From NCBI RefSeq assembly GCF_001039355.2, contig NW_019774070.1, positions 453,834-517,833 on the forward strand: DNA of 64,000 bases, in the 5' to 3' direction. Both the position numbers and the translations under genes were made by a program. This document shows positions 39,101-54,100 of this stretch, in pieces. The notes beneath the pieces were generated by a model. The model was not told the origin of the DNA and did no database searches. It saw only the letters and a list, made by a program, of their open reading frames with translations. Numbering within the stretch: position 1 is the first letter of the stretch; the number at the start of each line of letters is the position of its first letter. Origin of the DNA: Lingula anatina (lineage: Eukaryota > Brachiopoda > Lingulata > Lingulida > Lingulidae).

Positions 39101-42100
39101 TGTTGCTATCTCCTGTGCTTTATCTTTTGTCTCGTTGCTTTCTAGGAAGTCAACCAATTCACCGCCAACACTTTTAAGATCGTCCACCAGTTTTCCTTGT
39201 GATGCGACATCCGCGTTATAAATTGACAAAAGCTCTATCTCTTTTTGTATCTTCTCCGGCTCAGGCTCTACTTCCTCTGGCTTGACATTAGCAATTTGTT
39301 CCTCTGTTTCAGGGAACCAGTCTTGTAGCTCAGCTTGGATTTCTTTGAATTCTTTACATTTTTCGACGGTATCTGTGAGCTGAGCCATCAAACCCATGCA
39401 GTTTGTTAACAGTGCTTTATACTTTTCATTAACGGCTTGTAATTCTTGGTCGATCACTCGAGCTGCTTCGTCGTTCTCGGCCCCCGAGTTGTCTCTCTGC
39501 AGGTGAATGCCCTCACGGAATACTTCAAGTCCTTTTTCATAATCCTAAAAACATGCAAAAGAAAAAAAATATCCGATTAAATACTTCACTGGCACACACT
39601 TTGAATATCGTATATATTTTCAGATAATATTACAATGCCAGGTTGACATTTGAAGTTTTCCAATTTTATGTGTGTTCTACTGATGTGTTAGCAGTTATTT
39701 GGAACTGTTTTTCATATTTTCACATTATGTACAATTTTGTGTTGGAAAAGAAGTGTATGTGTGTGGACGCACACTTTTAAGCGAGCTCAGCTGACTGAAT
39801 AGGCTGAACACTGAGCGCGTCACTGGTGTCAATTTTACATCCTTAATCCCACTTCTCTTCTCTATCATTATTCCTGCTGAATCAATATGCATTGTCTGAT
39901 ATCCCTCCAGACCGCCTTGAATTTCGCAGACAGCACAATCAATACGTAAATTCCAAGAACGCAAGTACAACATTACCAATTACAGATTGCCGACTGACAA
40001 CATTACAGCCATCATCAGAAAATAGACTCATGTGGGAATATGTGGCCATTTGTGAGCTTCGATGTTCTTTTGATAATAGCCATAGTGAAAACAAAAATAG
40101 CTACATTTTGCAGTCGCTTTATAAAGTTCAGACATGGTTTCGTTATCAGAGTACTCGTTCAGTTACATTTAGTAGTGATCGAAATAAAATCTTGTTTATC
40201 ACTTCTATCAAATGCCTTTCATACCTGACTGTCATTTTTGAATTGAGAACCTTCATTCATTAGTTCGGACAAATTGCTCTCTTTCAACATGGCCTCATCA
40301 GCAAAACTCTGAAAGTATAAATTGCGATTCCTTTTTTAAATAAAAACGACACTGCACAGTGCAAAAAGTCCATTATACATAAAACAGAGGTTAAAGAATC
40401 TTGTGGAAAAATATTTTATTGAAATTGAAAATAACGAAACGGATAATCAATTTCATTTTCGCAGAAATACCCCTAAGTTTTCATTGACCAGGATTAACCG
40501 ATCGCCTCACCTTAAAAGCTTCTGAATGTTGTTGCAGATTATCTAAATCTGTCAGAGCTTTCTGCATTTCTCCAATGGTCTGTTCTCCCTGGGTCAGCCA
40601 CTCATCAAAACTTTCTAAGTTCTCGTAGAAGTCTTGAAGCTGGTGCAGCAGAGCCTCCAGGAGTTTCATTCTAGCCTCCGCCTGACTGTATACCTAAACA
40701 AAAGAAAAGCGCTTCATAGGCAAATGGTTTTGAAATATTTTGATGCAATATCACCCAAAAAAATCAAGAAATGCGGACACTCCTTCAGTTATCAAAAATA
40801 CATCAATAACATAAAGGTATTGTGAAACTTATAACAACTTTCTAAAATTTCTTTTTACACATTATCAATCACAATGGCTGTTATTCGTAGAAAGGCCAAT
40901 TTTAAGCCATAATTTTAACTGTGTCCAGTGTATAGCATTACATGTACACGTATATCTGGCGGAATAAATTTAAATCAGAATGATGGAATGATCCCTATGA
41001 TTTGTCACTGTTGTAACCTAACGACTCAATGAACACACATTCCTCCTTCACTTGACACCTCAAAGCCTCTATAACACGATATATGGCAATAAGATTCAAG
41101 GGACTGGACAAAAGTATTTCTTCGACATAACAAACAAAAATATACGTATACGAGAAAAGTTTACTTGAAGATAGATGGTACACCGAGATACTGTCCAAAA
41201 CATTTAAGACACAAAAGGAATTGTGTTGGATTAGTTTTGAGTGCAATTTGTCAGCCAATGGGTCTCACATACCAGAATATAGCCAATGAAAGAAACAAGA
41301 GATCGCTGCAAGTTTCTGGCACTCTGCGGAAATAGAATTAGTAAAATGTTAGTTTGAGACAATTTTCAAAATCTACAGCCTTTCCTCTCATGCCATGCAG
41401 AACCTTGCTGCAATCCCTCTGCCTGAATTGTAGGTATATGCCTAGTATATTGGTTACAATTTTTATCATGCATTTTTGATGATGTTTTCTTATCATGTTG
41501 CCAAAGTTTTCATCGCTTGGACAATAAATTAAACGTATATCATGCATTCTGTAAATCGATGGGATCTTACTTTCCTGTTAACGAACTGTTGTTTTAGCAT
41601 ATAATTCAGCTCGTACCAAGGCCCTATCCCTCACAATGCTTATGTCAACGAGCACCATGCACGAAATGTAGCAATGCACTGTGTGAACAGTACATCTGGT
41701 CCACTATACGCCTGTTTAATTAATCAAAATTTCTTGAATTTTCACTCCAAAAGAATGAATAAAAGTTAATCTAATCTGATAAAAATCAAAATCTCTTTTA
41801 AATTTCTAAATATCACTATAACGAGAACCGTTACCATGCTGAAAACCGATCCTCTTTGCACTTTATATATATGGAAATGATCTAATACAAGGGATTCCAT
41901 AATCGAATATGCTACGCGGCCACGCGCACCGCTTGCAACAAGGTGGGATCCCCACAAAAGTGAATAAAAGTGACAATATAAGCCATTCTCCAGAATCCAG
42001 CACTGTAACACTTAAATATTCTACGTAAAACAATATTATGTTCAACATCTCCATCAGTTGTTTTTGAACATTTTCCACCACAAGACCATTTCCGTCTCTT

Positions 42101-45100
42101 CATGCAAAAAACAAGTAACATTGAGAATGGTAAAACCTACAAGGCACGTGGTGGTTTATTGCACGAGTCACTTACGATTAGGACTCTTACTCCGAAATCA
42201 CAACACAAAAACTTCTCAATTTATATTATTACCCGAACCCCAAACTAAATTTTACTAACCGCTTCGAATCGGAGCTTGAGGTCCGATGTAGCAAAACGCA
42301 GTTTCTGGTACTGATGTTCTGATGCCTCGTCTCGACTTGAATTCTTTGCATTTTCGAGGAGCTCTTGCGCCTGTTCTAGGAGGAGCTCTATAGGGTCCTG
42401 GTGGTTTTCGACGTCTTTCAAAAGATCCTGCGAGAGAAAAAATGGTTAACGTGGACGTACAAATATCATTATTGATTCTTGTAAAGTGTCAGGGAGAAAG
42501 AAAATAAAACGATGAATAATAGATATGGCATAATAGAACAATGTACACAAGGCTTGGGACAGCATACCAAACATTTACCAAATGCAAATGATATTTTGCT
42601 TTGGACAAAGAAAATGAGAGATGCAGACAAATCATTATCAAATATCTATTTATTGGCAAACAAATAGTACTTAAAAAATAACAACAACATACAGAGTAAC
42701 CCCAGAAAGCATCAAAGTGCACTGATTTTAATAACAGTAGACCTATAAGCGTCTATAATTTATTATGTAGGGAGCAATCACATAAAGAATTATATATATA
42801 TTGTCAACGGTCACCATCTGAAACATCCTCAAAGCTATAGTGAATTCGTTAATGTATGCACAATAACTGATTATTTCCGACTCCACTATCCAAATAATGT
42901 TATCAAAATAATGCAACGTACATCGAATGTTAAAGCCTTATTAAATCTACAGTTATATTACATATTGGAAATTTAAATTAAAATGCAAAGGAAGACGTGC
43001 CCATTCTATGTCGTGTATTTCAGTTAAATGCCTTACCTCTTGATCGTCAGCTTGTTTTCTAAGCTCATCTGAATCTTCTGACGGAGGTTTCTGCATTCCC
43101 AATTCTACTTCTTTTTCTCCTACCCACTTCAGTTGATACGATATATCCATGAGTGTCTTCAGAGACTCGTTCACCTCGGGCAAAGAGAGAGTCCCAGTCT
43201 TTGGGTCGTAGCACAACACAGTTTGCGGAGATAAAAGGTTCTCGTCAAGAGCTTGCCTCAGAGTCATTTCTGGTCTACCTGGTATTTTCAGGATGGAGTC
43301 GTCGTATGCTTTTCCCTTAGCTTGCAGTTCCTGCAGCGTGAATCTCTCCTCTATGAACTCCTCTGGATTGATTCTGGGGTTGATCAGGTCTCTCTTCGCC
43401 GCGATAGAAATGCTAATATCACGACCGGAGGGGTCAACAAATTTGCCAGTTTGGGGATTAAACTGCCCCTGATCTATAGACACAGCCAGCGTGACGACCT
43501 CATTGCCAATTTTATCTACAAAAAATACATAATTTGGATCGAAATGACCATTATCCACCGCCTCTTCAATTGTCATTTTTTGTTTCGTTTTAGGATCGAC
43601 ATAATTCCCGTCCTCGTCGAGGAGTTTCTGATCATGCATGGCTCCAAGTGACATGGCATCCAGGGCCTTGAAGATCTCCTTGGCGGTCTCGGTGGCTATA
43701 TTTCCAGAGGTCACGGCCTCGGGGATTGCCACACCAAAGCTCTCGTCTTGATCAGCATTCACGTAGGCGACTTCCGGGATGTCCAACAGACCGGATAGCA
43801 CCGCCTCCTTAACGGATAGGTCTTGATTAGTAATTGGGTGTTTAACCCCGGTAATGTTGGTATCCATGTGAGGTTCGAGGTGTTTAGTATGTCTGTGCGG
43901 TCCATTATAGCCTCCGAGTCCACACGGGGGTCAATCAGTTGTTTTTCAACAGCAGCTGTAATTGACAGTTCATTCCCGGTACTGGGGTCAATAAACCGAC
44001 CCGTGTCCTCATTAAATTTCCCATCACTAATAGCGCGACCGAGACTGCTGACTTTTTGCTCAGGGATGTCGTAATAGTAAATTTTGTAGGGATCGAGGTA
44101 CCCGTCGGCAACGGCTGAGCGGAAGCGTACTTTTAGCCCCGTGGTTGGATCGACGAAAAGGCTCGTATGAGGATCTAGTTCACCACTAGAGAGGGGGTTA
44201 TCGAGACTCCTAGCCTCACATTCACGGAGAATCTGGGTGGCAGTTTTCGGGTCAACGTATCCCATCGCCACCGCCTCTTGAAGAGTGTACCGATCGCCGT
44301 TATTTGTGGCGTATTCCAACGCTTCTAGGGCCATTATCTTAGCCCGTAAAGCCTCTTCAAGGTTAAGGTCCCGTGAACCGTCCACCCCGGATTCTTTTAT
44401 ACCATCTATGGTCATGTCCATCTCATCTTTCAATTTGTGATAGCTTTTGTCTTCAATGGGCTGTTTTCGTCCCTCCTTAGGTTTGCGTAGTTTGATGGTG
44501 ATAGTGTCGGCCGAGTTGTGATTAGCGGTGGAATCTATAGGTTTAGCCTTGATGAAACCACGCATTATAGCCTCGGCTATCATAATTTCCATTCCTGTGT
44601 CCAAGTTCTTATACACCCCTTGCTCTTTATTGACGATTCCTGAAGCCAGAGCCACCTTTAATGAAACATCTTTCTTCGTGCGAGGGTCAACAACACTCAT
44701 GATCAGATAGCTTTGGGTGATGAATAAATCATCTTCATCTGAAACGTGACCGTTTTCAGCAGCTAGTAAGATAAAACCATGCTGGACTGCTTCATCTATG
44801 CTCATTGACTCCCCAGTTGTAGGGTTGATGTAGCGACCCTTCTTGGGGTCAAGTATCCCAGCGTCCATAGCGTCATTGGCGTTCAGTTTTTGGTTATTCC
44901 GTGGGTCAACAACAGCCGAGATTTTATAAGTCTTACCACTTCGGGTTTTAACTGTCTTAATAACCCCAGATTCAGACGTTTGCTGTAGTATTGTGCGGTT
45001 TACATACTCCACAATGATAAAACCTCTGTTCATTGCCTCTGGTATTGGCATGCTCTCTCCGGTGACAGGATTTCGGTAAACTCCATCCTTACGGTCCACA

Positions 45101-48100
45101 ATACCATCAGCGACGGCGCTGAAGATGCTTACAATCTCATCAGTCCTTGGGTCCAACACACCAGTAATAGAGAAGGTCTGAGATTCTCGCATGAAGTCAG
45201 ACGAGAACATCTCCTCCTCAATTGTTTCCAGAGCAGACGACACCGTCATCATATCGGATTGCTGTTCTTCGTCATCATCCTGCGCCTTCTCGAAGATGAT
45301 CATCAGTTGTACCTCATTATGTTCTATGGTAAGGGGAATATCCGTATCGAGTTCAACGTGCTTCATCCTAAAAAGAAACGCATGCCACATAAATATGCAT
45401 GGAGAATTGTTTGCGTTCACGTAGAACACAAAAGGACCCCAATAATAAGTTAAAAACGAGAGAAATGACAACAAATATATACCTAAATAAAATCTATCTA
45501 CCCAAGTGTTTTTATTTGATTGAAATTTCGATAATATTCCATCAAATCTCACATTTTAAAATAAGGCATCTTAAACATTTTCATTATTTCCATTTTGCAA
45601 AATCTAAGTTTTGGTGCATTATAAAGTGTAGAACTCGACTTCCTTGAAATCAAATATCGCGGAAATAGACAAGAGTGACAACACGCACTCACCTCTCGAT
45701 GTACCCATTAGAGCACCAACGTAATTTTCCCTCGTCGTCAAAGCAGAGGTAATACTTAGTATTGCTAGACTTGTCCACGGTGTTGGTGTAGTCATCGGCA
45801 TATATGGCCAACTCCTGGGGATCGCAAATATATGTGTGGCGTAAGTGCATTACGGCTAACATAATACAGAACCTTACAAGAAGGGTTCTCTGGTGATTTT
45901 TGAGTGTCTCAGGGCCTTTAACGACTGATGTATTTTAGTGCACTATCAAAAGCGTCCAATAAAAATTAAAAACAGCTGATGTGTTGGAAGTTTTTTCTTT
46001 TTAAGTTTGCTACCTAGGAAATATCATGGGTGTTGCCAATGTTGTTCTTTCAAAGGGACTTTTTTCTTTTGTCCATGACTCGAAAACATGTACACAGTAA
46101 CAATAGCCGACTCATTAGAACCATTACATTTTAATTACCCTATTATTTTGTAGCTTCAAAGTTTACAAAGGGTGGACGGAAAAATCTGTCAATTCCAATC
46201 CTCGGTTATTACTCAATTAAAAAATTCTAAATAAAAGTTAAGATTTGATCTAAAAATGGCCAATTAATATATTGTTTGATTGCACTGCACGCCTATGCTT
46301 CAAAACGTACCTCAAACGTGTCTACCATTTTCTCGACTTGTTTCCACTCGACAAAAAATTTCGTGGCAGAATGGCGTCTACCTACAATAGATAAATGTCA
46401 AAAAATTAAAGCAAAAATTAGGCACAATTAAATAAACATACGATACAAAGCAACTGTGCTTATCATTCACGACTCCATATTGATTCCAGGAGAAATGAAG
46501 ACCACATTTTTGTGCACTTATCGGCGTCCACTGTGCACTTATCGGCGCCCACTTTCAAAGTGTTAAAAACTTCAGCTGAAAAAAATATTAACTGTTGGTA
46601 ATTGGTCGCTGGAGGCCTATATATTCAGTCACTATACCTTTACTTCTAAGGACCTATATTCAGCATATATCTAAATCTGCTTTTAAACAGTCGTGCATCT
46701 TAAAACTGCTTTTAACGAAGGTATATGCCTACTCTATATGGATGACATAAGGACAAAATATAATAGAACTAGAATTTAAAATATGACAACAGTTGCCATG
46801 ACAACCGATGCTCTCATGACGTAGACATTTATACATCAGCGACATTCATCAATACCTGTTGATATAGCTTATATATTGCTGGAAACGATGCATTTGCAAC
46901 ACTTAATATTTAAAATAGAGCCGTGACTTAAATATTTCGTCAGTCGCTTCTTGAAAAATACCCAAGCCCGATCTTATGAAAGATATTTGAAAAGAATCCA
47001 AAGGAAAGAAAAGTGAACCAAATGACCTACTTAATACCACAACCAAACTTAAACTATTGGCAGTCCATAAAAAGAGGATATCATACCTTCGTCTTGGTCG
47101 ACTTTTGAGTCTTGGAGCAGTTTCGCAAAGGAGTGAATACTGTGGAGGAAGTCTCTGAGGTCAGCTCCTCCGGGTTCGTCAATCCTCAGTTTTCTCAGCG
47201 AGTCTTTCAGCAATTTCATAACATCTTGTGTCTGCGCTGGATTCAGCACGCCGAGCTAAAATGTAGATCATTGGAATAGACAGACTACCCTTTCCTTGCT
47301 AAAGACAAGATCGATGTACCTCCTGGGGATTGCGCTATTTCAAATAACAACATTAGTACTGCTACGGCTTGCCTTCCCAATGTGAAATAAAGGGCGTTTA
47401 ATGCATCGTCGTGTCTGAGCAGAGAGATTGGCCTGATGTTTTTTGTAATCTATTCTGGGAAATATTTCATCTCATTGTCTCCTAAGGGATTTTTGCAGTC
47501 TGGTAACGTAAACATGAATATGGAAGGTACAGAAACGAAATGCAAATGTACCAAATGTGTTTTGATTCTAGCAGACAGCGATTCAATTTGTGTGGAGCTA
47601 CCATGTGTTCAGCATTCTTTAAATTAAAAAAAAAACTAGTAGTTCTATGAAGTGTTGTATTGTCTTGTCTACATTCCTCATAATCGATACCTCAACCGAC
47701 GCAGGAAAAATAAATTATACAACGTTACCACAGCTGTCATGGAAGTCTTTTTCATTACGAGTTTTACCTTCAGCACACTTCAACATACATATATATATGT
47801 ATATTATATTCATGTTTTTTGCAGACTAATAATAATTCCTCTTATCGACCCTTATTACTTAGTTTCAAATTCCCTTCTGCTATTTCCGTCCAAATGTGTT
47901 AAGGAATTAAAAGGGATCTCTGCAGAGAGTATAAAACTTGTTTATTTTTAAGATCATGAAAATTTCATACCATACCTCTGATGAATCAACGCCGTTGATC
48001 ACCCGCGTTAGAAGACGTAGCGTCTGACTGCGAAGCGTTCTAAGGCTGTGCTCCCAAATGTTAACCATCCTTTGGCGAAGACTGCAAAGAGCAATAAACA

Positions 48101-51100
48101 TTGTTTTTCTATATCCCCATGGAATAACTCCGTTTATTTTCTAAGACTGGTGCGTATTTGATCATTTTGGTGCGAAATTCGTCTACTTGACAGTACGCCT
48201 AACTATGTGCATTGCCTAGTCAGTTTTATTCTTCACAGTTGCTGTGGATAACTTCACACCTCATTTGTTTTAACATCAAAAAGATAACACAGGGACCAAA
48301 TCAAATGAGACAATACTTATGAGACAATATGTTCAGCATCCGCTAACTCGCTAGTACAAGCCAAGCAAACAATAAAAATATCAAGTGAATTTTTATTATC
48401 AGTATATTTTCAGTTGAAATTTAACATGATAAACCTACCCATTAGCCTTGTCCACTGCCTCGCTGTCCGGGGAAGGAATCAAGAAGAGAATGGCCGGAGC
48501 AATGCTTTCCACACCTGACGCACTTCGCACCTGTAACAAAGATTCCAAAACGTGGTACTTTTAACTGCTATCATACGTTTCTTGTTAGTCTTCAGTATTG
48601 TTTCCCGTTTTGTGTTACTGGTGTAAGCTGGAGTTAAAATCAAAGGCATCATGGTTTATACTGTCTCCTATTTCTTACCTTAATGTGGTTTTATTTATTC
48701 ATTTATTGAGATGAGGTCGTATGTTATGTTACGCGATAGAAACTAGTCACCTCGAACTAAAACCACTATCAAAGTATTTCCTACCTTCCACTTTGTCCCA
48801 TGTGTGTTATCCAAGAGTGTTACTTCATCATCCTCTGCTACAACAAACTAAAATGTTCCAAAATAGTTACTCTTCGTTGCTATCAAACCCAATCATTACA
48901 AAAAAGACCAAGTATGATGATTTAATAAATGACCCAGAGATTTTTATATTTGACACGGAGCGCTGGTAGTCTGATACAAAATTCTTGTACCAGAAATTTT
49001 TGCCATTTATATATTTAACAATTTGATCTAATATAAACCATTTAATATTGCATTTCCTAAGCTTAAGCTAAGGAATATATTGATTGAGTAACGATAATTA
49101 ATGTTATCATAGAACGTTGTTTTAAATAACATTCCTCTCATTTAGACAGAATCAATAAACCTACGTCTTTGTGTTCATATGCTGCCAGCGCTTTCATCTT
49201 CAGTGGGTTTGGCGGCATTTCCTTCCTCCATTTCAAAGGAACAATCGTCCCGCTGCGCTCGAACAGCGTTTCCACTGTCGTCTGCAGTTCTAAAAGACGT
49301 CTTGTGGTTTCCTAGAAACAGCAAGGAAAATACAAATCTAAATAATCTTCATCTTGAGAATTCAAAAAAAAAAAAAAAAAAAAAAACTTTACAGGTTGTT
49401 TTCCTTGAAATCTGTTTTTGATATTATAAAAATGCATTAAAATTATTTGGGCTTAATCCGTGATTAGGTTTCCGAAAACCACACAACTGAATACTCAATA
49501 AATGATGAGCACTAATAAAACAACAACAAAATCTCCCTGACAGAGTAAGGTATAAGAGCTTGATTTACACAGATGGCAAAGTTTTCCTACTATAGACTAG
49601 CATGACATGTTGCATGTCCTTCAGAAATGGATGACAAATTACAAATTACAGAAACCATTCATAATTGCTTTTAATGGTGACTACTACCTCTGCGTGTTTC
49701 ATTAAATTGTAACCTTTCAGTCTTTTAGATACTACTGAACTGGTTACTGCCTTCGGTATAATTATTCATATTCAGTCACTATTTCACTCCTTTCTAATAA
49801 CATGATCAAAAATTCAAGGCCAGTGAACTGTTTCGATAATATAAACTCGTGATAGCATAACAAGTTTATTTTTTCAATAAGTCTAAAAAGCGGCTGGCGC
49901 AACGTTCACTATAAATAAGAGTTGCTGTTCAAAAACACGCTCAGTACTGTTAAAGGTCTTTAAATCAGTTTATAGATGTTTCTTACTTTGATAGACCAAC
50001 GATATTTAGATAGAATGTGCAGCGGGTTATTTAAGTAAATAGTTTTTTTATATAGGAAAAACAGAAAACTGAGAAGCGACGTACATGTAGAGTCACCTCT
50101 TGTGATTCGACAAAACATCAAATTTTACTTATCACGCGCATAGCTTGTGATATATCGCTGATAATCAAATTAGTGCGTTAACTATCTTGACCTTCTTTTA
50201 TTAATTACAGTGACATTTCTCTGAAAATCTAGTTAATGACTGGGTCTTCGTCACATTGCAGTGTATATTACCATCTTCAGTCGGAAAAAAATGCCCTGGA
50301 TATTATAGTTAATAATACGTGAAAAGAGCAATTATATTCAGGCTAACATTAACTATTTCAAAAGCTTTATTTTTGAAACGATATTTGTTGTCTTATTCAA
50401 ATGTAGATGGCGAGACACCTTAAAACTAAAACAACACAGACATCATGGTTTATGGCCGTTGGAATACGTACACGATCCAAAAAAGAAAAAAAACAGAACC
50501 AGGCATCAGAAGAGACATCTGGCGGCGTTAGTAGCTAACTAATCCCGATGATTATTTAAATATCAATGCGTAAAAAAAGTAAATGAAAATAAAAACACAC
50601 GACTGACTGTCATTCTTAAAATACTCACGCGTATGTCCAGAATTTGTTGTTGCACATTCTTGTTTTGTTTTGCATATTTTTCCCTGGTTGATTTTGACAT
50701 CTCGCTGATGAATTGTGCCAAGCTATCTTCGTAGTGCTTAACCTCATGAAAAAACTGAAAAAGAAGTACATTTAAATAAAAACAACCAACGGAAAGCATG
50801 TGTCCGGTAAGATACAGGGATATTAAACAGAAATTATGACATATATGGCGTTAAAACAGAAATGTGAAATAAAGATCCAGTCGATAATAAAAGCGTGTGC
50901 CTCTCCATTTTTTTTCAGTCGTTTGCACTTTATTGCAAATTCTGATTTGACGTATTTCACTGTCCTGGGATTTCTTACCAACTGTTGCCTAATTTACTTT
51001 TACATATTTAGTTCACAGAAGGCTTAAAGAAAATGCAAACAGATTTTATTATGCTTAAAATGCTTTTCGTATTGGAAACGTAGCGTCACGTCACGTCACG

Positions 51101-54100
51101 TAGCATGACGCACTGAAAACATGGTCGTGTAGCGCGGCGTATTATTATCGTGTCAGGTCGTTTGAACGAACTCACCTTGTGATATTCTGCAGCATGTGAC
51201 TCATGCACCTCCATACACCAGGTAAGATCAGACAACCAGCTCCAGCTCTTCTTAACTGCACCCATGCAGGACTGAAATGATAAACAAAAATGCTTTGATT
51301 TCTGGGGGGAAAATACAAAGTAAGGGCATTCATTTTTGGTCTTAAAGGGCCCTCATAAATTATAACTACAGGCTATATTTTTCCTTATCTTCCATTCTAT
51401 CCAAAACCTAAAACGCTACTTAAACTCGCCTACTTTATAATCAGGCTCCAAAATGGTTACTATATCCCTCTGTGATCTATACTTTCATCTGGGATAATTG
51501 CAATATTCATTTTTTCCTACACTACGTAAATAATTCAACTGTTTTTTGTTATGAATATGAACTCTGCGGGCGTGTATTTATACATGTAATTTACGTATGT
51601 ATTTTGCCTTATTTTATAGCTGCACGGAGCCTGCAGGTGGTGATATTCACTTTTGATATGTGTATTTACCTGGTATGTTTTTGCGGTATTAGCATCGTAA
51701 AGTATCTGCTCATTCACCTCCTGTTGTTGTGATACTAATTCCAAGGCTCTTGTATCCACTTCTGCTGATACTTTCTGGAGAGAGATATAAACCGAGTGAA
51801 ATTTATGGAGAGGAGGGGGGGGGGGAGAGGGAGATAAACGTAATCAAATATTAGGAATAGGTTTTATTCATAAAAGTATTTTATCGCAACTGACCTGGTG
51901 TGAAACCAACTCAATTCGACTTGCATTATAATCACTGATCAACTGCTTTTAAAATGGAATATTTTTCAAAATAATTTTTACAATTGTTGTACTGACAGTT
52001 TACCTGAAATAATTCTTCTATTTCTACTATTTTCGTCAAGGACTCCAAACATTTTTGTCTCTCTAGTGAAAGAGTCTGAAAATATAATTGAAAACGCATA
52101 CTGAACATATTCTAGTTTAAAACAATGTATACAGGTAAAAATCAATAATAATAATGATGATTCCCTCTGCAAAAGCAGAAAAATAATAATTGTATCCAAA
52201 CTGAATGCGTGTTATTTACTTCAATGATCTTACACACAAACAACAGCTCCTGGTCTTGTTTTTAGATGATTAAGAAAACTGATAGAATCCAGCAGAACTG
52301 ATTCTTAACTACACTGCTACACGTCACTCAAAGAGGAAAAAAGTGCATCACAAGGTCCTCTGCGGGGAGTTACTCACTTCATCAACAGACTTGTTTTTTA
52401 TATCTCTTGCGGTCTATGACTAACAAGATAATATTTACGATCAAACTAAAGGTATCCCAGAATGATGCCATTTCAGACTTAATGTTATAGTCATAGTTAG
52501 CTGTTTGGGTGGGTTATTTTTTCAGTGCACTGCACTAAGTTGGTTCTAAAACGTCTGCAAAACAGCTGTGTATACAAGCGACTCTATGCAAAATAAACAA
52601 CAATATTAGTTAATGACAATAGTTATTATGATATCCTTATTTCAGTGTTTAAACATCGGTCTTTTCTTCTTTCCGTATTTCCTCCCCTCACCCCTCTCCA
52701 CTCAGGCCTTCCAAAACGTTACAAGGCATACTCAAATATCACCGACAACAACCCAAAATTCATAATGTATCCAGAAAACACTGCAACACAACGGCTGTCT
52801 CAAGGTGTTAGTGTCACTCATGAGGTATGACTCTTACGTGTAAGTCACCGGTTGAGACCGTATTGTCGATCCACACGTGATACACCGTCAAATAAACAGG
52901 GATCTCCACGCCTTCAAATTCTGCCTTACGGCCCTCCATCGAGCACCTTGTTAAGTCATTGTAGAACACAAACTTGCGTCTTAGATCCAACACCGCTGTT
53001 AGTATAGTGCAAACTACTAATGGGTTTGATTTTCAAGGTCCCGTTTCAGATATGATAACCGTAGAATATATGCCTGTGTATGTAGTGCTACATGTTTGCA
53101 TGAAGGTTTAGCAGCATTGAAGAGGGAGTAGCGCAAATCGACCTTTACTTCTGATATCAGAGATAGACTATCGACCATTGTTATTTCCACACGCTGGTGC
53201 TGGTTAATGATTGAAGTGTATGTGCTTAGCTGGAAAACTAGAAACATGATATGATAAAAAAACATATACAGCCATGGAGAGATAGAGAGAGAATGTATCG
53301 AGAGGGAAACGGATACAATTTGGCCCGAATGGGACAGTTAAGGACTTATGATCACGAGTTTCACTTGCACTGGTCTAACCACTTACCGTGACACACAATT
53401 AAGCAGACTCTTTTATGTCTCCTCATTAATAGCATATTCACAAAAATTGTATTCATGTTGTCATTTTCATCCACACAAGTGGATGCATATGTTACAGTGA
53501 AATAAACTAAACTAAACTTAAACATTACAGGTGCAATAGGTTATGTAAAACAACATCTAAAACCGCAGAAAAATGCCAGGTGTGCCGGAAACCTTTCGTT
53601 ATGTTAGACAACGTGCCGTTACGACAAGTAACGCAACGTTACGTCACATGAAGCGACGTAATTGTGGGCTTTAAAGTATCATATCTGCTAAGCAAATGGC
53701 GCAGTTTTTAACTTAATGAACTTACGTCCAGGGAATATGTTGCTTTTTATAAGTTTATGAAATTGCTTTCATCATTCTGTAGCGTCCCAAAACCACCAAA
53801 CATAGAAACCATGGGGGTCTGAGAGCATGAAAGCAAACCGCGGCAATGATATGTAAGTGGCTGCCCAACAAACAATTCCTCTTCTCCACAAACAAAGTCA
53901 ATCGCAAACCGAAGAGCACCCACTGGTCCTCTGTTTCTACGAGTATATCCTAAATATTAAAATCATGTACACTAAAATCAAAGAGTTTAACTATCTGCCT
54001 AAAGGCCCTAAAACCCAGAGAATCTAACTTACCAGAAGAGAATCATACGCAGTGTCCATGTTGCCAACTTCTTCTTCAGTGTACTGAAATAATATTAACA

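Noticed and set aside
38721-39221. Ser-rich plus-strand ORFs opposite the long rod exon
   Set aside because: Antisense shadows of spectrin-repeat coding sequence.
43253-43651. 132-residue plus-strand ORF
   Set aside because: Antisense to plakin repeats, with no splice signals or domain of its own.
43820-43935. A roughly 105-nt intron (GTGTGG...AATCAAG) to explain the frame change in the plakin-repeat exon
   Set aside because: The donor is poor, there is no pyrimidine tract, and it would remove sequence that reads as plakin repeat in both frames. A one-base indel is simpler.
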